Shown: positions 1-12,736, numbered from the stretch's first letter. The stretch: DNA of 64,000 nucleotides from Triplophysa rosa (GCF_024868665.1 NC_079914.1:3215141-3279140); one strand, 5' to 3'. Program-made: numbers and translations. The notes: generated by a model from the sequence alone, not told the origin.

Positions 1-770
1 ATATTTACACATCATCTGAATATTTCTAAAGTTACTCATGCACAATTTGAATTGTGTTAGCTGTTCGGTGCTACTTTTTGAAATAATACATTTGCCATAT
101 TCTGTGCCATTCCGCGTTATACAGCAACATATGCCTGGATTCCGCGATTCAATCATAGGGTCCCAAGTTAACTATGGGAGCCCGTATGTTGTATTTTTGC
201 CCCATAAGGCACCCAACGTTTTTTTCTACATTTAAACGTGCTGATGTTGTATTTTAAACTGCACAACAAAAAACATTGGATCTTTGGACAAGTAATTTTT
301 GTACTCGGAAGTGAATGACAAATTCACTTGTCCGAAGGACAACCACATGACAATGCTTAATGTCAAGCCCTGACATGCCTCAAATCCACTTCAGGAAGAA
401 GGTTCACAATCATTTCCTTGTTCGTTTTTAATTTCTCAAACTTATAAGAGAACAGTTACCAAAAATAACAATTCTGCCATGTTCAAAATCCATCTTATTT
501 TCAGTAGGATCTGTCTGTAACTGCCCAGAAGCATGTGGACAGAGATGAAAGAACATGATAATGGTTTAAATAGACAAATAAGATGAATGCCAAGTTTTAC
601 ATATATGTCATAATGATGACTAATGACTGTCACACAACTACTAAAAGTAATAATAAACAGGCTAAAAAAATATCGATCTAAACAATAAAAGACTTGACTA
701 TAGCATTCAATAAAAATATATATTTTTGTAAAAATTAAAGCTTTTCCTGTTGTTTTGAATGTAAGTATTA

Positions 771-1501
771 GGGGTGGGAATCATAGGGTACCTCACGATA
801 TGATTCATGATGCATGGCTAACGGTGCCGATAATATCATGATGCTGCGAGTACTACGATAATCGGTGTGTTGTTTGGCAATTCTATAACGATACATCACG
901 ATATCTGTTTAACTATGAAAACAAAATGCCAGTGAAAAGGTTAAGTGCAACATTTGTCTCTTTACTCAAGTCCACAAAACATTTTTCAGTAGGTAAATTA
1001 ATAGCATATTACCAACATGAGTAACATTTCAAGCAAATTAAACATTTTATGCTTAAATTAAAAGCTTATGTTTGTAAACTGACACATTTAACACATAATA
1101 AATTTGGATACTGGCACATTTCTAAATGGGGACACCTTAGTGTTAACCAGCTTAAATAAAATAAACCTAAAAAACATTTCAGTGCAGCAACTAGCATTAA
1201 ATCTAAGCACATTAACGTTCATTCACAAATATGCATGGAGAATATTTTATTTTACACGCAATCCTAAACTCTTTCTCAGACTAGTTTGTTCACGTTTCCC
1301 TTATTTGTTAAGCGCTACCCAGTGGAGCCATGATGTAATAACGCTTGGAAAATATTTAGAGCGTCTTGTTTTATAAATTAAAATATTGATATTTGGATAT
1401 CGATATATCCAATTTGTATATCCAATTTATATTTGCATATCGATTCTCGTATCGCACGAAGGACGACAATACATCGCCATATCGATATATTGTCACACAC
1501 C
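771..1501. mobile_element. hAT-like non-autonomous DNA transposon, exact 8-bp TSD
   Basis: The left end reads GGGGTGGGAATC and the right end CACACACC. The 8-bp sequence AAGTATTA occurs immediately outside both ends (763-770 and 1502-1509), the target-duplication length of hAT transposons. Subterminal sequence is rich in ATCG/CGAT words, as in many fish hAT MITEs. No transposase ORF is present. A related right end (GATTCCCACCCC) occurs near 41970-41983. Confidence 0.75.
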
Positions 1502-3519
1502 AAGTATTACAAAACGAATTTAACTAGTCTATCAAATTAAATCAATAAGAAGTTCGACTTGTAATACGTGATAAAGTGAGTAACCGAAAACCAATCCTCC
1601 TGACATGTTTACAGACTCGTCTCCAAGGATTTACCGAGGATTTAAAACTCGGTAAGTTTAATAGAAACGTTTTTGAACATTGTGATTCTTTGAGGACAGG
1701 AATGAACAAGTAATACATCTACTCTAACAATAACATAATCCATCGTTTTTTTTTCTTAAGAATTCTATCTTTCCCACCAGCGTAATGAGTCACACAGAAA
1801 TGCTAAATCCTTTTGGCTCAATGACAGTACAAACCTCCCTTTGTTCAAAGACCTACCGAATTTTCAATCATAATCAAATGTCAATTTCTGCCTCTAACCA
1901 TCAAGCTGGTACGTGATGTACATTTTCACATTTAGTCCTGAGCAATACAAAACAAGCGCTTCTGTACGACACATAAAATGCCTTACGAAACATTCTGAAC
2001 ATATTAATATACAAATTAGAAAACTGTAATTAATATAATTCAAATGGTCCAAATTGTCCATGCATGTATTTTTTGCTTGTGTAGTGTCATTTTTATGGTA
2101 ACACTATTTTTAGAAGCAAGTGGAAATGTAAAATGTATTTGCCATAGCCTTATTAGATATGTTTTACATAATATACAGGTCCGTTCTTTTATTCATTCAT
2201 AAATTACTTACATCTAGGGGTGCACATCTAACGCTGGCATACAGTCAGCCGGGGCACGCTGAGGTACGTGTGTATCATGTACCGCACTGAGTTAGCGTTG
2301 CGAATCTCGACTCATGACTGTGTGTTCCACTGCGTCATGGGTTATATTGAATTTTTCACTGTATTTTAAAGGGAGATAACGTCAACATTGTTACTTATTA
2401 TCGCCATATTACCATATACCAACACATGTCTACTGGACAATTAACACAAAAAGAACAAAACATAATTGTGATTACTGTATATTAAACGGTTGGATCCAGA
2501 GTCTGTTAGGGTTACACGTGAACAAGAAGCACAAAAACTAGCATTATAATCAACAACGTAGAAAGTGTAATCTACCATGTACATTGTAATCGAAGCAAAA
2601 CTCGCCTTACTGTCAGTCAAACAAACAACAATCGTGCCAACAATCATCAAAAGTTGCATTTGTTACAGATATCAGAGACGTGAGCTTAAAAGCCGCTTCT
2701 GGAAATGTCATGCTCACTGCAGTGCATGCAGAATCATGACCACCAAGTGTGCAAAATATTATGCACAGACCTCATACCCATTACTGATGACCTTTGACCT
2801 ACAGTTGGGGAAGGCTTGATAGAAAGCTGTGGAAGGGTTCCTTGGAGATTAGAAAAAAAAGAAAGGATAAGATGTGAAAATGATGAAAATAAGAATAACA
2901 TTATAGGTGATAGGGGAAGCTTAATAAACAAACCCTTCTTCACACTATATGAAATATATGATCTGTTAAATTTGAAAAACAAGATGCCTATTATAAATGG
3001 CTTTCAAAAAAAACGCTGCCATGAATAGACATTCACACTGAAAAAGTAACAGCACTGTGTGGTGTCAGTGGCCCTAGCAGGAGCCCTCAAGGATTCATAG
3101 TTCAGAATGAATGTCAAACAAGTCAGAACAGTCATTCAGTGTGACAGAGACGGATCCCCTAAACAAATGAACACATTGATTTACAGCCAAATTTTTACAG
3201 TTTAACTAAAAGCAGATTAATTCGATTTCCTTCACCCAATCATGCAACACTATGAATGTTACAAAACAACCCTTATCCTGTGACCCGCAATGATTCAAGA
3301 CTAAGAATAAAACGTGTCAAACGGACATGACTACATGCTTACTGGTAGGTGCATTACCAAATTAGCCAAGACACTGAATAAACAAATACGCAATCGTGTG
3401 TGGGGATGTGTAAATTGGAAATGATGGGCATTCAGATTTGAAGGAAATACGTGAAGTATTTGAGCGCTTTGTGAAGTCAAATAGTTTACAGGTCTCTTAA
3501 AATGTAGATTTAATTATAA

Positions 3520-3850
3520 TTATAATTCGTTACATTTATAAAGCACTTTACATGGAAGGGGGGAATCTCCTCAACCACCACCAATGTGCAGCATCCACCT
3601 GGATGATGCGACGGCAGCCATATTGCGCCAGAACGCCCACCACACACCAGCTTATTGGTGGAGAGGAGACAGTGTTACGAAGTCAATTAGTACATATGGG
3701 GATGATTAGGAGGCCATGATGTATAGAGGCGAATAGGCGAATTTGGCCAGGATGCCAGGGTTACACCCCTACTCTTATTCAAAGGACATCCTGGGATTTT
3801 TAATGACCACAGAGAGTCAGGACCTCGGTTTAACGTCTCATTCCAAAGGA
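3520..3850. repeat. interspersed repeat, probably a non-LTR retrotransposon 3' end
   Basis: The segment from about 3530 (TTACATTTATAAAGCACTTT) to about 3845 (CAGGACCTCGGTTTAACGTC) is GC-richer than its surroundings. It matches my recollection of a repeat seen in many teleost introns ('...gggatttttaatgaccacagagagtc...'). It has no ORF and no visible inverted termini. The class is not settled from sequence alone. Confidence 0.5.
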
Positions 3851-3964
3851 AATAATAAATTAACAAATAATAAATTAAACCATTCAGTTAAAAGTAAGAC
3901 TATGTAAATGCTAAAATGGAGGACAACCGAAATATACTGTATCCTGTCTTTTTGCTTTCCTAAA

Positions 3965-4076
3965 TTCTTCAAAATATCTCATTTTGTGTTCAGCAGAACA
4001 AAGTAATTTATACAGGTTTGGAACAACTTGAGGGTCAGTTAAATGAGACAGACTTTTGGATGAACTATCCCTTTAA
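3965..4076. mobile_element. fragment of TTAA-flanked fish MITE
   Basis: The right terminus GAACTATCCCTTTAA and the upstream phrase ACAGGTTTGGAACAACTTGAGGG match the family also present at 19924, 34360, 49510, 52401 and 58196. The left half is missing. The terminal TTAA fits a piggyBac-type target; this is inference from the ends alone. Confidence 0.6.
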
Positions 4077-4127
4077 ATTCTCTTAGCTAATTTGCAAAAC
4101 ACAAATTCTGAATGTGTCTTTCCACCA

Positions 4128-4182
4128 AATATGACAAGTGACGAATATGACAAGTGACGATATGACAAGTGACGATATGACA
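4128..4182. repeat. 15-bp tandem repeat, about 3.5 units
   Basis: The unit ATATGACAAGTGACG is repeated nearly perfectly, with one extra A after the first full unit. No coding role is visible. Confidence 0.85.
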
Positions 4183-4387
4183 ACTTTCCTGGGGAAATTA
4201 AGCTGGCAGAAAATTAAAGAGCAACAGGTTGACCTGTAATAACTACAGGATATGCAAGCCAAGATAAATTCCAGACCAACTGATTGTATTGTTATTAATA
4301 TTAGTCCATTGCTTAAATGTAAGGTAAATCAATGTGTAGTAATTATAACCTTATACTGTAATATTATTGTGATATTTATATTTATAT

Positions 4388-4625
4388 AAGGTGCTTAAAA
4401 GGTTCTTCACAGCGATGCCATAGAATAACCTTTTTTGGTTTCACAAAGAACCATTTAGTCAAAGGTTCTTTAAAGAACCATCTCTTTCTTACTTTTTTAT
4501 AATCGGAAGAACCTTTTTTCGCCACAAAGAACCTTTTGTGAAACAGAAAGTTTCTTTAGATGTTAAAGGTTCTTTATGGAACCAAAAGGTTCTTCTATGG
4601 CATCGAAGAACCTTTTAAAGCACTT
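4388..4625. mobile_element. palindromic MITE (foldback) with GGTTCTT motifs
   Basis: The left arm AAGGTGCTTAAAAGGTTCTTC pairs with the right arm GAAGAACCTTTTAAAGCACTT, and the arms continue inward (GATGCCATAGAA on both). The whole 238-bp segment could form one long imperfect hairpin. It contains many copies of AAAGAACC/GGTTCTTT. No ORF is present, and target duplications are not clear. Confidence 0.7.
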
Positions 4626-5656
4626 TTTTTATGAGCATAGACAAAATTGTTAACAATCAAACACACAAATAACTCTTTCTAATAAACTCTTTTTGGCAGT
4701 TATGCTGATTTGTGTCAAATGTCAACCTAAGGCAAAACCTTAGCCTGCCCTGAACTAAATCTTCTGAACAGGTGAATACTTTCCACTAGAACAAAGAGAT
4801 GACGACAATATAGAAGAGCTGTGAATCTTCACCTGCCTGACAATTTGATTTGATTACAATTCAGAGGGTCACGATTCGATGCATTCAGTCTGCCTTTTTT
4901 TAAATAATACCTCAACGTCTTTCTCTTACAACCTTTTTATCTGGCAGCTTTTTTAAGCAAAAGAATAATCATACACCGAATTGAAAATGGCAAAACTGTT
5001 TTTTTGACCAATTATCTAAATAATGTAAAAGTCTAGAATAATACCTATATGCATAACAGAAGTTACAAACTCAGCATCACTTGCTAATACAAAAGTTTAT
5101 ATACTGTATGGTACACAATCACTTTAAAGAAAACAACACACTAAACAAAGAGCGGCAGTGGGTCTGTTCATGTAAACGGGCTTAAAATGTGCTTTTGCCA
5201 CATTTCACATGAGCACTCAAAACTACAGGTGCTGGTCATATAATTAGAATATCATCAAAAAGTTGATTTATTTCACTAATTCCATTCAAAAAGTAAAACT
5301 TGTATATTATATTCATTCATTACACACAGAGACTGCTATATTTCAAATGTTTATTTCTTTTAATTTGATGATTATAACTGACAACTAATGAAAATCCCAA
5401 ATTCAGTATCTCAGAAAATTAGAATATTACTTAAGACCAATACAAAGAAAGGATTTTTAGAAATCTTGGACAACTGAAAAGTATGAACATGAAAAGTATG
5501 AGCATGTGCAGCACTCAATACTTAGTTGGGGCTCCTTTTGCCTGAATTACTGCAGCAGGGATACCATGGTCCTTAAACCAGGTACTGGTAGCTTTGGCAC
5601 TGTGTGCAGGTGCCAAGTCCTGTTGGAAAATGAAATCTGCATCTCCATAAAGTTGG

Positions 5657-5933
5657 TCAGCAGCAGGAAGCATGAAGTGCTCTAAAACATGGTATCCCTG
5701 TTCTTAATTGGCCAGCAAACTCGCCTGACCTTAACCCCATAGAAAATCTATGGGGTATTGTGAAGAGGAAGATGCGATATGCCAGACCCAACAATGCGCT
5801 GAAGGCCACTATCAGAGCAACCTGGGCTCTCATAACACCTGAGCAGTGCCACAGACTGATCCACTCCATGCCACGCCGCATTGCTGCAGTAATTCAGGCA
5901 AAAGGAGCCCCAACTAAGTATTGAGTGCTGCAC
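5657..5933 (+). pseudogene. Tc1-like transposase C-terminal remnant
   Basis: Plus-strand codons from about 5700 to 5921 spell the conserved transposase tail seen intact at 63503-63740. This includes the stretch reading NSPDLNPIENLWG and the end GAPTKY before the stop. The upstream part is cut by the palindromic junction near 5693, so no active enzyme can be made. Known Tc1 family biology: DDE-type cut-and-paste transposase. Confidence 0.75.
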
Positions 5934-5999
5934 ATGCTCATACTTTTCATGTTCATACTTTTCAGTTGGCCAAGATTTCTAAAAATCCTTTCTTTGTAT

Positions 6000-7045
6000 T
6001 AATGTTGTCAAAAGTACCGGTACTTCGGGTCGAAGTCGGTAACTAAAAATAAAAAAGTTGTCGGTACCTCATTTTCATAAGACCCGGTAGTACCGACATA
6101 CCGGGTCAACCGGGTACTGATGCTCTGTCTGACAGGTTGTCAGTCGGAAACTTTTTATAAACGCAATAAGACGTGATGAGCGGATAAGAGCGGCTCCGAT
6201 CCACAAGAGATGCGCACAGAAATACTTCAGATTAAAGTCATATCACGAAGAAAACGAACAGAGTTTTGTGGTGAAACGAGGATGCATCCGGATTTAAGTT
6301 AACAAGTTCAAGTGGTAAGTTTCAAATTTTGTTCGCGTTTGCATTATGAATGTTGTATCATATGTTAAGTTAAAGGTTACGTCAAAATAAACATCCCTGT
6401 TTGTGTGTTAATTTGTTAGCGCCAATGCTAATCCAGTCAAGTGTCCTTATTAACCATTTAATGCTTTTATAACTGTAATGGTGTAAAATTAATGGGAGGA
6501 CAGGATGGGGTTTACAGTACCTATTTTATTTAGGCCTATCATACTAACTGTATGACTAGCAATGTGTATGTCTTGGATGGATAACTCTATTAGGTTTAAA
6601 AAGCCACATTTAAACTAAAGAAAAATACATCTGTTGCATTTATTATTTTAATATACAGTTACCTTAATGGAAGTAATCTTGTGTAAATGCAGTATTAAAA
6701 ACTGAGGTTTGTTTTAATATTGCATATGCATGTTTGTTCAGTCAGTTGACTTACTGAAGTTTATTCTATTTGTCTTATACAGCAGCAGACTGAGGAGGAT
6801 GTTCATCAGCATGAAAGACCCCAGTGAGCACACAACAGTTTCAGCAACAATTAACTTATACTTCATGTATACAAAATGGCATTGCTTTCTATACATTTAT
6901 ATTAACAATGAGCTTTATTAATAAAATTGTGTTTCAATTAGCATGTACTGGTGTTTTGCTTTGATACCGAAATTGGTACCGAGAACCGTGGAATTTTGCT
7001 GGTATTGGTACCGACTACTGAAATTTTGGTACCGTGACAACACTA
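6000..7045. mobile_element. nested hAT-like element with TARTGTTGTCA termini
   Basis: The ends read TAATGTTGTCA and TGACAACACTA and are flanked by the exact 8-bp duplication CTTTGTAT (5992-5999, 7046-7053). The empty site CTTTGTATTGG is seen in the related Tc1 copy near 63430, which confirms the insertion. Subterminal regions carry many GGTACC/ACCGGT words. The interior has no transposase ORF. A GTAAGT donor-like site at 6315 may be a remnant of a parental gene. Confidence 0.85.
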
Positions 7046-7584
7046 CTTTGTATTGGTCTTAAGTAATATTCTAATTTTCTGAGATACTGAATTTGGGATT
7101 TTCATTAGTTGTCAGTTATAATCATCAAATTAAAAGAAATAAACATTTGAAATATATCAGTCTGTGTGTAATGAATGAATATAATATACAAGTTTCACTT
7201 TTTGAATGGAATTAGTGAAATAAATCAACTTTTTGATGATATTCTAATTATATGACCAGCACCTGTACATCATCAGTTACTTACAGATCATTCGCTCATC
7301 ATTCATGTCTATATGTGAAGAGTCTGCTGTGTTTCATATGATGGTTTGAGATTGGCTTTAAAACATGCGGCCTGAGCAAGGTCTTCAGCAATAGAGAAAA
7401 GCACAATGACACGCAGTCATGAATCACACAGAGCCTGCATGTCATTTTCTGTCCACTGATGCGCTTCCGTATCTTATCTTCATAAAACCCAAAAGGTGTC
7501 CAATTATTAGCTTTTAAGGCATTAGGTCCGTTTATTAGCACAGGCTCCTGCTCTCCCTTCCGCCTATGTATGTACAAACAGAAG

Positions 7585-8169
7585 TGTCACGGTTCTGCCT
7601 TCTTGTTTCTGAACTTCTAGTCGTGTGGCAGGATCGGGACAGAGCCCTTAGGTTTTATGTGAGAAAGCCATGAGTTGTTTATGTTTTGACATCTCATGTG
7701 CTTTCTCGTGTCTTGTCATTGGCCCCGCCCCTCTCGTTTCATGTATTGCTTCCCTGCCGTGTCTGATGTTTCCCACCTGCCCTGTGTCATTATCCCTCGT
7801 TTGTCTTGCCCTATTTAATGCCCTCATGTTTCTTTGTCCTGTGCGCGTGTATTGTATATGATTCCTTGTCTGTATGCTTACCTCTGTGCTGTATGTTCAA
7901 AGTTTCCTGTCCCATGCTTGTTTCCTGTTCCTGGTGGTTCCGTGAATCTAGTTGTTGTAAGTTCATTGTAGTTTTGTCTAGTGTGGTGTTAGTCTTTGTA
8001 GTTTAGTTTAGTCAGTTTATGTTCCTGTTTTATGATTTCCATTATTATCGTGTCTTGTTGTCCCCACTGTGGGTTTTTGTTTTGCGTGTCTTGTTTCAAT
8101 AAAGCTTTCTGTTTAACCCCTTCACCGCTGCTGCCTGCGCTTGATTTTTTCCCCTTTGAATTCCTGACA
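7585..8169 (+). mobile_element. solo LTR of a retrotransposon (585 bp)
   Basis: The element starts TGTCACGG and ends CCTGACA. The 6-bp sequence CAGAAG flanks both sides (7579-7584, 8170-8175). A TATA-like CTATTTAA lies near 7810 and an AATAAA signal near 8099, so the transcriptional direction is plus. No gag-pol or second LTR is present, consistent with recombination between two LTRs. Superfamily (Gypsy or ERV) is not resolved. Confidence 0.8.
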
Positions 8170-8296
8170 CAGAAGTGCCATTTACATCGAAGTCACATTT
8201 AAAAAAAAATTTGATTCTTTCATTACGTGCATCGTGATGCATCATAAAAAAATATTTTCCACAGCTCTACAATGTAGATAGTAGTTTTTTTTTATA

Positions 8297-8545
8297 TTCG
8301 TTCGTTTCTTATTTGATGGTTGCACAATGTGTGCAGTGATTATTCGTCTTGTTGATAAAGGCACCTTATTTAACGTGAAGCTTTATTTAAATATTCGTTG
8401 GATTCCTATTTGATGGTTGCACGATGTATGCAGTGGTTATTCGTTTTGTTGATAAAGGCACCCTATTTAACGTGAATGTTTTTAAAATAGTCTCTGTTTT
8501 TTGCATGGTGGGTGTGCAGTGATTATTCGTTTTGCAATAAAGGTG
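8297..8545. repeat. 97-bp tandem repeat, two full units plus a partial one
   Basis: Units contain TATTTGATGGTTGCAC, then GTGATTATTCG or close variants, then GATAAAGGCACC. The second unit begins about 97 bp after the first, and a degraded third follows near 8497. It has no ORF. Confidence 0.8.
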
Positions 8546-9437
8546 TGTGTAATATAAGCGAGTGTCATACTGTTTTTGAACCCATCATGAATTCAAGCAA
8601 ATGCCGCTGAATTGACGCTAATTTAAGTGAAAGTAATTCGAGACATGTGCATGACCGCATTTTCGGCCGCCCCGAAATCCCTGACACTCAACCCTGGTGA
8701 GACCGGTACTACCGGCGTTTTTACACGTCGATTAACCATGGGAAAATTCTGTCACCGCAACATCCCTAATAGACAGGTAAATAAAGATGCCCAACCACTA
8801 AAACAAAAGGAAAAAACGCAAGTGTTCACAGTCCCCAAACTTTGTAACGCTTTCTATAGTAATCTAGCATTCACCAGTGCCTCAACTGTCATACCATTTC
8901 AATCAGTGAGTTAGCGGTTTAAATGTCTCAATTGTGTCTAAAGGTCACTTCCTCTTCATAACGAAGTCTAGAGAGGAACTGAAAGTATTGAACGAAAGAT
9001 GAACATTACGGGCCATTTCCTGGGCACTTAGTGCTGAGGAAGAAGTGCTTAAAACTGTAACATGTCCATTTAACCTCAGTGAATGCAACAAGTGACAAGT
9101 TTCAGTTTCTTTACTACAGACGTTCTCAAATCGGATGCGCACAGATTTAGCCCCAACCACAAACAAACTCACCTGCCTGTAACTTTCCATTAATCTTAAA
9201 GACCTTGTTTAGCTTGTTCAAGTGTGTTGGAACTAAACTCTGCCGAAAAGTAAATTGAGGGCCAGGGTTGAGAAACTCTGCTCTACAAAGTTACAACAGC
9301 CAAAAACAAAACCATCTCTATATCTGAAAATACCTCAGGAAAATCTGAAAAAAAAAACAGTAAACTGCTTAACTCTTTCCCCGCCAGCCTTTTTTTAAAA
9401 GTTGCCAGCCATCGCCAGCGTTTTTTAACATTTTCAC

Positions 9438-10419
9438 TAGGGCTGGGCAGAATGACGGAATATTCCGTTACCGCAGAATAAAATGTCAACCGTAAGAGAT
9501 ATTTCTTTATTCTGTGTATTCCGCAGAATGTAAATAAGTAGGTGTGGATAACTCGGCACTCTGCAAATTAGGCGCTATTCTGGAAAAAACTAATGAATTA
9601 ATCCACCCGTAACAAATGAAGGTATCAAACATTCTTTTGACCTTCTTTCAGTCTGGAGTTTAGTGATCCGCTCCAGTCCGGCGCTTCTCTCACCCGCAGT
9701 GCTCGTGCAGGGATCTGCGCCAGCATTTAAAAAAGCTCATTCTCAACACGTATTTCAGAAGTCAGGTTGTTTTGAAAAGCTGTCAATAGTTTTATAAAGT
9801 TTAACTTCAGGCGAGCCAAGGTGAAACTTGCGTTGAAATGCGCGATGATGCTAGCGAGCGCTTTGATGTGATGCCCTACAGGCGCTTCTACCTCCAGTTT
9901 TGGGAGACGCGTGAGGAGTCACCAGAGACTTGCAGTGCAAAAACAAGCCCGAGAATAAACAAACCTAAAGACAGAGAGTAGCAACACACTAAAATTGCTC
10001 ATCTAATAAGAGAGTGAAGAGCGATAAAGACCTACAGTACAGACCCCATGAACACCAGTTTATAACACTAGTCATATACTGTATTCTCATTGTTTGTGCA
10101 TATTCATACTTTATTGTTATATGTTGTCTATATTCCTACTGTATACATATGATATAGCCAGAAGATAAATATGAATGAATAATACATCTGATTATCAGAA
10201 CTTAATTTGATATCTTTAGTACATTTTCATAACTTGCCTACATTTGAACTATGCGGAGCATTTAAATGGAACTGTAATAAATAAATTAGTTAAATCAATC
10301 TAAGAAAAATGAGGTATAAAATATAGAATTATAATGGGAGATTGTTTCATGAAATAGATCGTTACCGTGAAATAAAATGACTCATTCCGTGAAATAGATC
10401 TTTGGTCCGCCCACCTCTA
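9438..10419. mobile_element. hAT-like element with TAGGGCTGGGC end
   Basis: The left end TAGGGCTGGGCAGAATGACG is mirrored by the right end CCGCCCACCTCTA, with CCGTTACCG-type words inside both ends. Flanking 8-mers do not match, so the boundary or insertion age is uncertain. No transposase is visible. Confidence 0.6.
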
Positions 10420-10429
10420 ATATATTTTA

Positions 10430-11584
10430 ACATATTTTTTCAACGCGATGCGGGATTAGACAATATCGTTAATATCGATATGGGGTGCGTTCAACTTGAA
10501 GCGGCTCTGTGGTGTCTGACATGCGCAGTACCCATGCACAGAGTGAGCAGAGCACTCTCGCTCTGTGCGCGAACTGGACGGACCCCGCAATTTACATGTT
10601 TTAAACAAGTGGTGTGCAGCTGTATGCAGGGTTTTTCCTGCATAGAGAAATTGTCGTGTCAAATGTCGTGTCGCCTCAGGCTCTCGCCAAAATTATGTTG
10701 CGAGTCTTCACAAGAAATGCTGCGTGCAGTTAACAGACTGTCATTTGTAACTGCAGTTGCGACGTTTGTGCTGTTTCGTTATCAGAGCCTGTGTTTCACG
10801 GCTGTTTGTTTTGCATCCAAGTACGTTTAATTTCTTGAAATTTCTTAAATTAACATGACGTACATCATTGTAATGTCTTTAGCTGTGCAATTGGATCGTT
10901 GAATCAGCGTATACTGTACACAGCGAGTTCGCCAGTATGAACACACATTGCGTTTAGAACGACTCGCACACGAATGACTCATTTGAACAGATTCATTTAA
11001 ACTATTGAACTTTTCAGTCACTAGCGAATATAAGAGATCATCGAATCATTTAAAGTGAACCACAGAGAATGAAAGATGTGAATGAGCTTTGCTCATTTTG
11101 AAAGACTGGTTAATTCAGTTGGCTACTGTGGGCTGAAAAGTTAGTTGAAAATGATAAGCTTTATTTGATTAAAAAAAAAATCTGTTTGGTTGAATGAAAG
11201 TAATGTTTTATATAAATTAATAATTGTAATTTTTATCAAATTTTGTTAGAACTTTTAATATGTCAAACTCAAAGTCACTTTGGTTAAGCCACTGAAAGGT
11301 ACGGTAGGCCTACGTGTGTGTGTACAAGATCAGGATGGCACCACCTCCGCCTCATTTTGAGCCAGGAAAAACCCTGTGTATGTTTTCAAATAGGGAAAAA
11401 AACCCTGTCATTGAATTTCTTTTCACAAGTTATTTTAATAAAGGTGATTGTGACATCTCACATGAGGCTTTGACTTGCTAGTAAACATTTATTCCACTTT
11501 GTAGAAAATATCGATATACATATCGGATATCGCCTTTCATCAAAAAAAATACAGAGATATGAATTTTGGTCAATATCGCCCCTA
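10430..11584. mobile_element. hAT-like fragment split by a CAGGG-family element
   Basis: The right end CAATATCGCCCCTA and subterminal ATCGATAT words resemble hAT ends. ATATCGATATG occurs on the left near 10471. The left terminus is not recognisable. The interior is split by the element at 10627-11376. Confidence 0.4.
10627..11376. mobile_element. CAGGG-family DNA transposon, copy 1
   Basis: It starts CAGGGTTTTTCCTG and ends with an inverted match GCCAGGAAAAACCCTG. The 6-bp TGTATG flanks both sides (10621-10626, 11377-11382). The interior is homologous to the copies at 43544-45031 (inverted) and 45849-46506, for example TCGCCAAAATTATGT and CAGTATGAAC. No transposase ORF is present. Short TIRs beginning CAGGG fit the hAT superfamily; the short TSD is discussed in the findings. 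Confidence 0.8.
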
Positions 11585-12736
11585 GGAAACACTACGCTAA
11601 CAGCTCCTAATCAGTCTAGAAAGACAGCTCAACTTCTCAAGAAAAACGTGTGAAAGGAAACATGAGTCATCAAAATAAATCTTGAAAGAACTGAACAATG
11701 CATTGAGTAAATGTGAATCAAACAGGATTTGACAATCTTTTCTTAAAAACCAAAGAAAATTACACAAACAGAAAGACTTGAGTCATGTTTTGGGGCCTAT
11801 GTACAGCAATGTGTCCTATTATTTAATCACCAATCAAATAGTGCTTGAAATGAACACAAAAACAACACTAAACTTTCACAGTCAGTGTGACTGTTCAGGG
11901 AAGATGATGTATATGTACAGGGATATGGACACTTTAAAAGTGTGAATTCGTAAAATATCAAACCAAGTGGCATCTGCAAACAAATAAAACTAGACCACAT
12001 CTCACTTAGTATGACATTTTGCTAAGTCAACTTTAAACCAGATGGTTTCAATGTGACTTGTTAGTAGATGTGTCAAGTCAGTTCCCCTTAACAGTGTGTT
12101 CACTAGGTTGTTAGTATTGATGAGCTGGTAAATCATGTTGACAACGTTAGTTCGGTTCAAGTAACAGTGGAAGATGGGGGTGGACCTTCTTTTAACGCTT
12201 TACACAAAATACAGCAATGTTTGTTAAATCTGCTTATAGAAAATCAAATAGAAACGATGGACCTCAGGTGTGTTTTGTATTTTTTTGTATAATGTAATTT
12301 ATCTATGAAGTCACTGTATATTTACTATAAGCTACAAACGTTGCATTAATGCCTCTCACTGACACACCCCCCAACAGTAAACTCAGGACTTAAAGAAAAT
12401 CCAGATCTTCTCAATGGTAAAAAAGACTCAAATACGATCTATTCAACCTGACTTGAACGCACCATCAGTTCACACAGGTGTCCTAGCAGAGTAACAACAG
12501 GTGTAATACATCACATAACCTTTGGACATGTTCCATTAACACATCTAATGCAATGACAGCCATACATTTGTAAGTATAGCTAAAGTGTAAAAAAATACAC
12601 GTTCCATGAAAACGTTTGAGAGTTGGGAGGACATTTTGTTTAATAAATCACACTGAACTAAAGTATTTAAGAGCTTTACCCAAATAAAAAACCCTTCAAA
12701 AGAGACCGGTGAGGATCATGAAGAATGCTTATTTAC

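Larger units (their letters stand above)
5226..7265. mobile_element. foldback Tc1/mariner-type derivative, TA target duplication
   Basis: The left end CAGGTGCTGGTCATATAATT is repeated in inverted orientation at the right end, and TA dinucleotides flank both (5224-5225, 7266-7267). The left arm follows the Tc1-like copy at 63216 but jumps from about 5558 to the transposase segment GGGATACCATGG. At about 5693 the sequence switches to the opposite strand of the same element and runs out to the other terminus. Transposase remnants therefore occur in both orientations and none is intact. A hAT-like element (6000-7045) is inserted in the right arm. Confidence 0.85.
1..12736 (-). other. tsc22d2: tsc22d2 intron 1 (partial), transposon-rich
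   Basis: This stretch lies 3' of the tsc22d2 exon 1 donor and runs to the window start. No exon for the conserved TSC-box leucine zipper was found in it, so I read it as intron 1, at least 12.7 kb long. Recognisable repeats are listed separately. Parts where I see nothing identifiable are 1-762, 1510-3519, 4630-5220, 8550-9430 (old repeat scraps only, including a hAT-like end near 9253) and 11590-12736. These are AT-rich with no convincing coding potential. Confidence 0.7.

Noticed and set aside
10402..10830. 142-codon ORF in tsc22d2 intron 1
   Set aside because: It straddles the boundary of a CAGGG-family element and has no recognisable domain.
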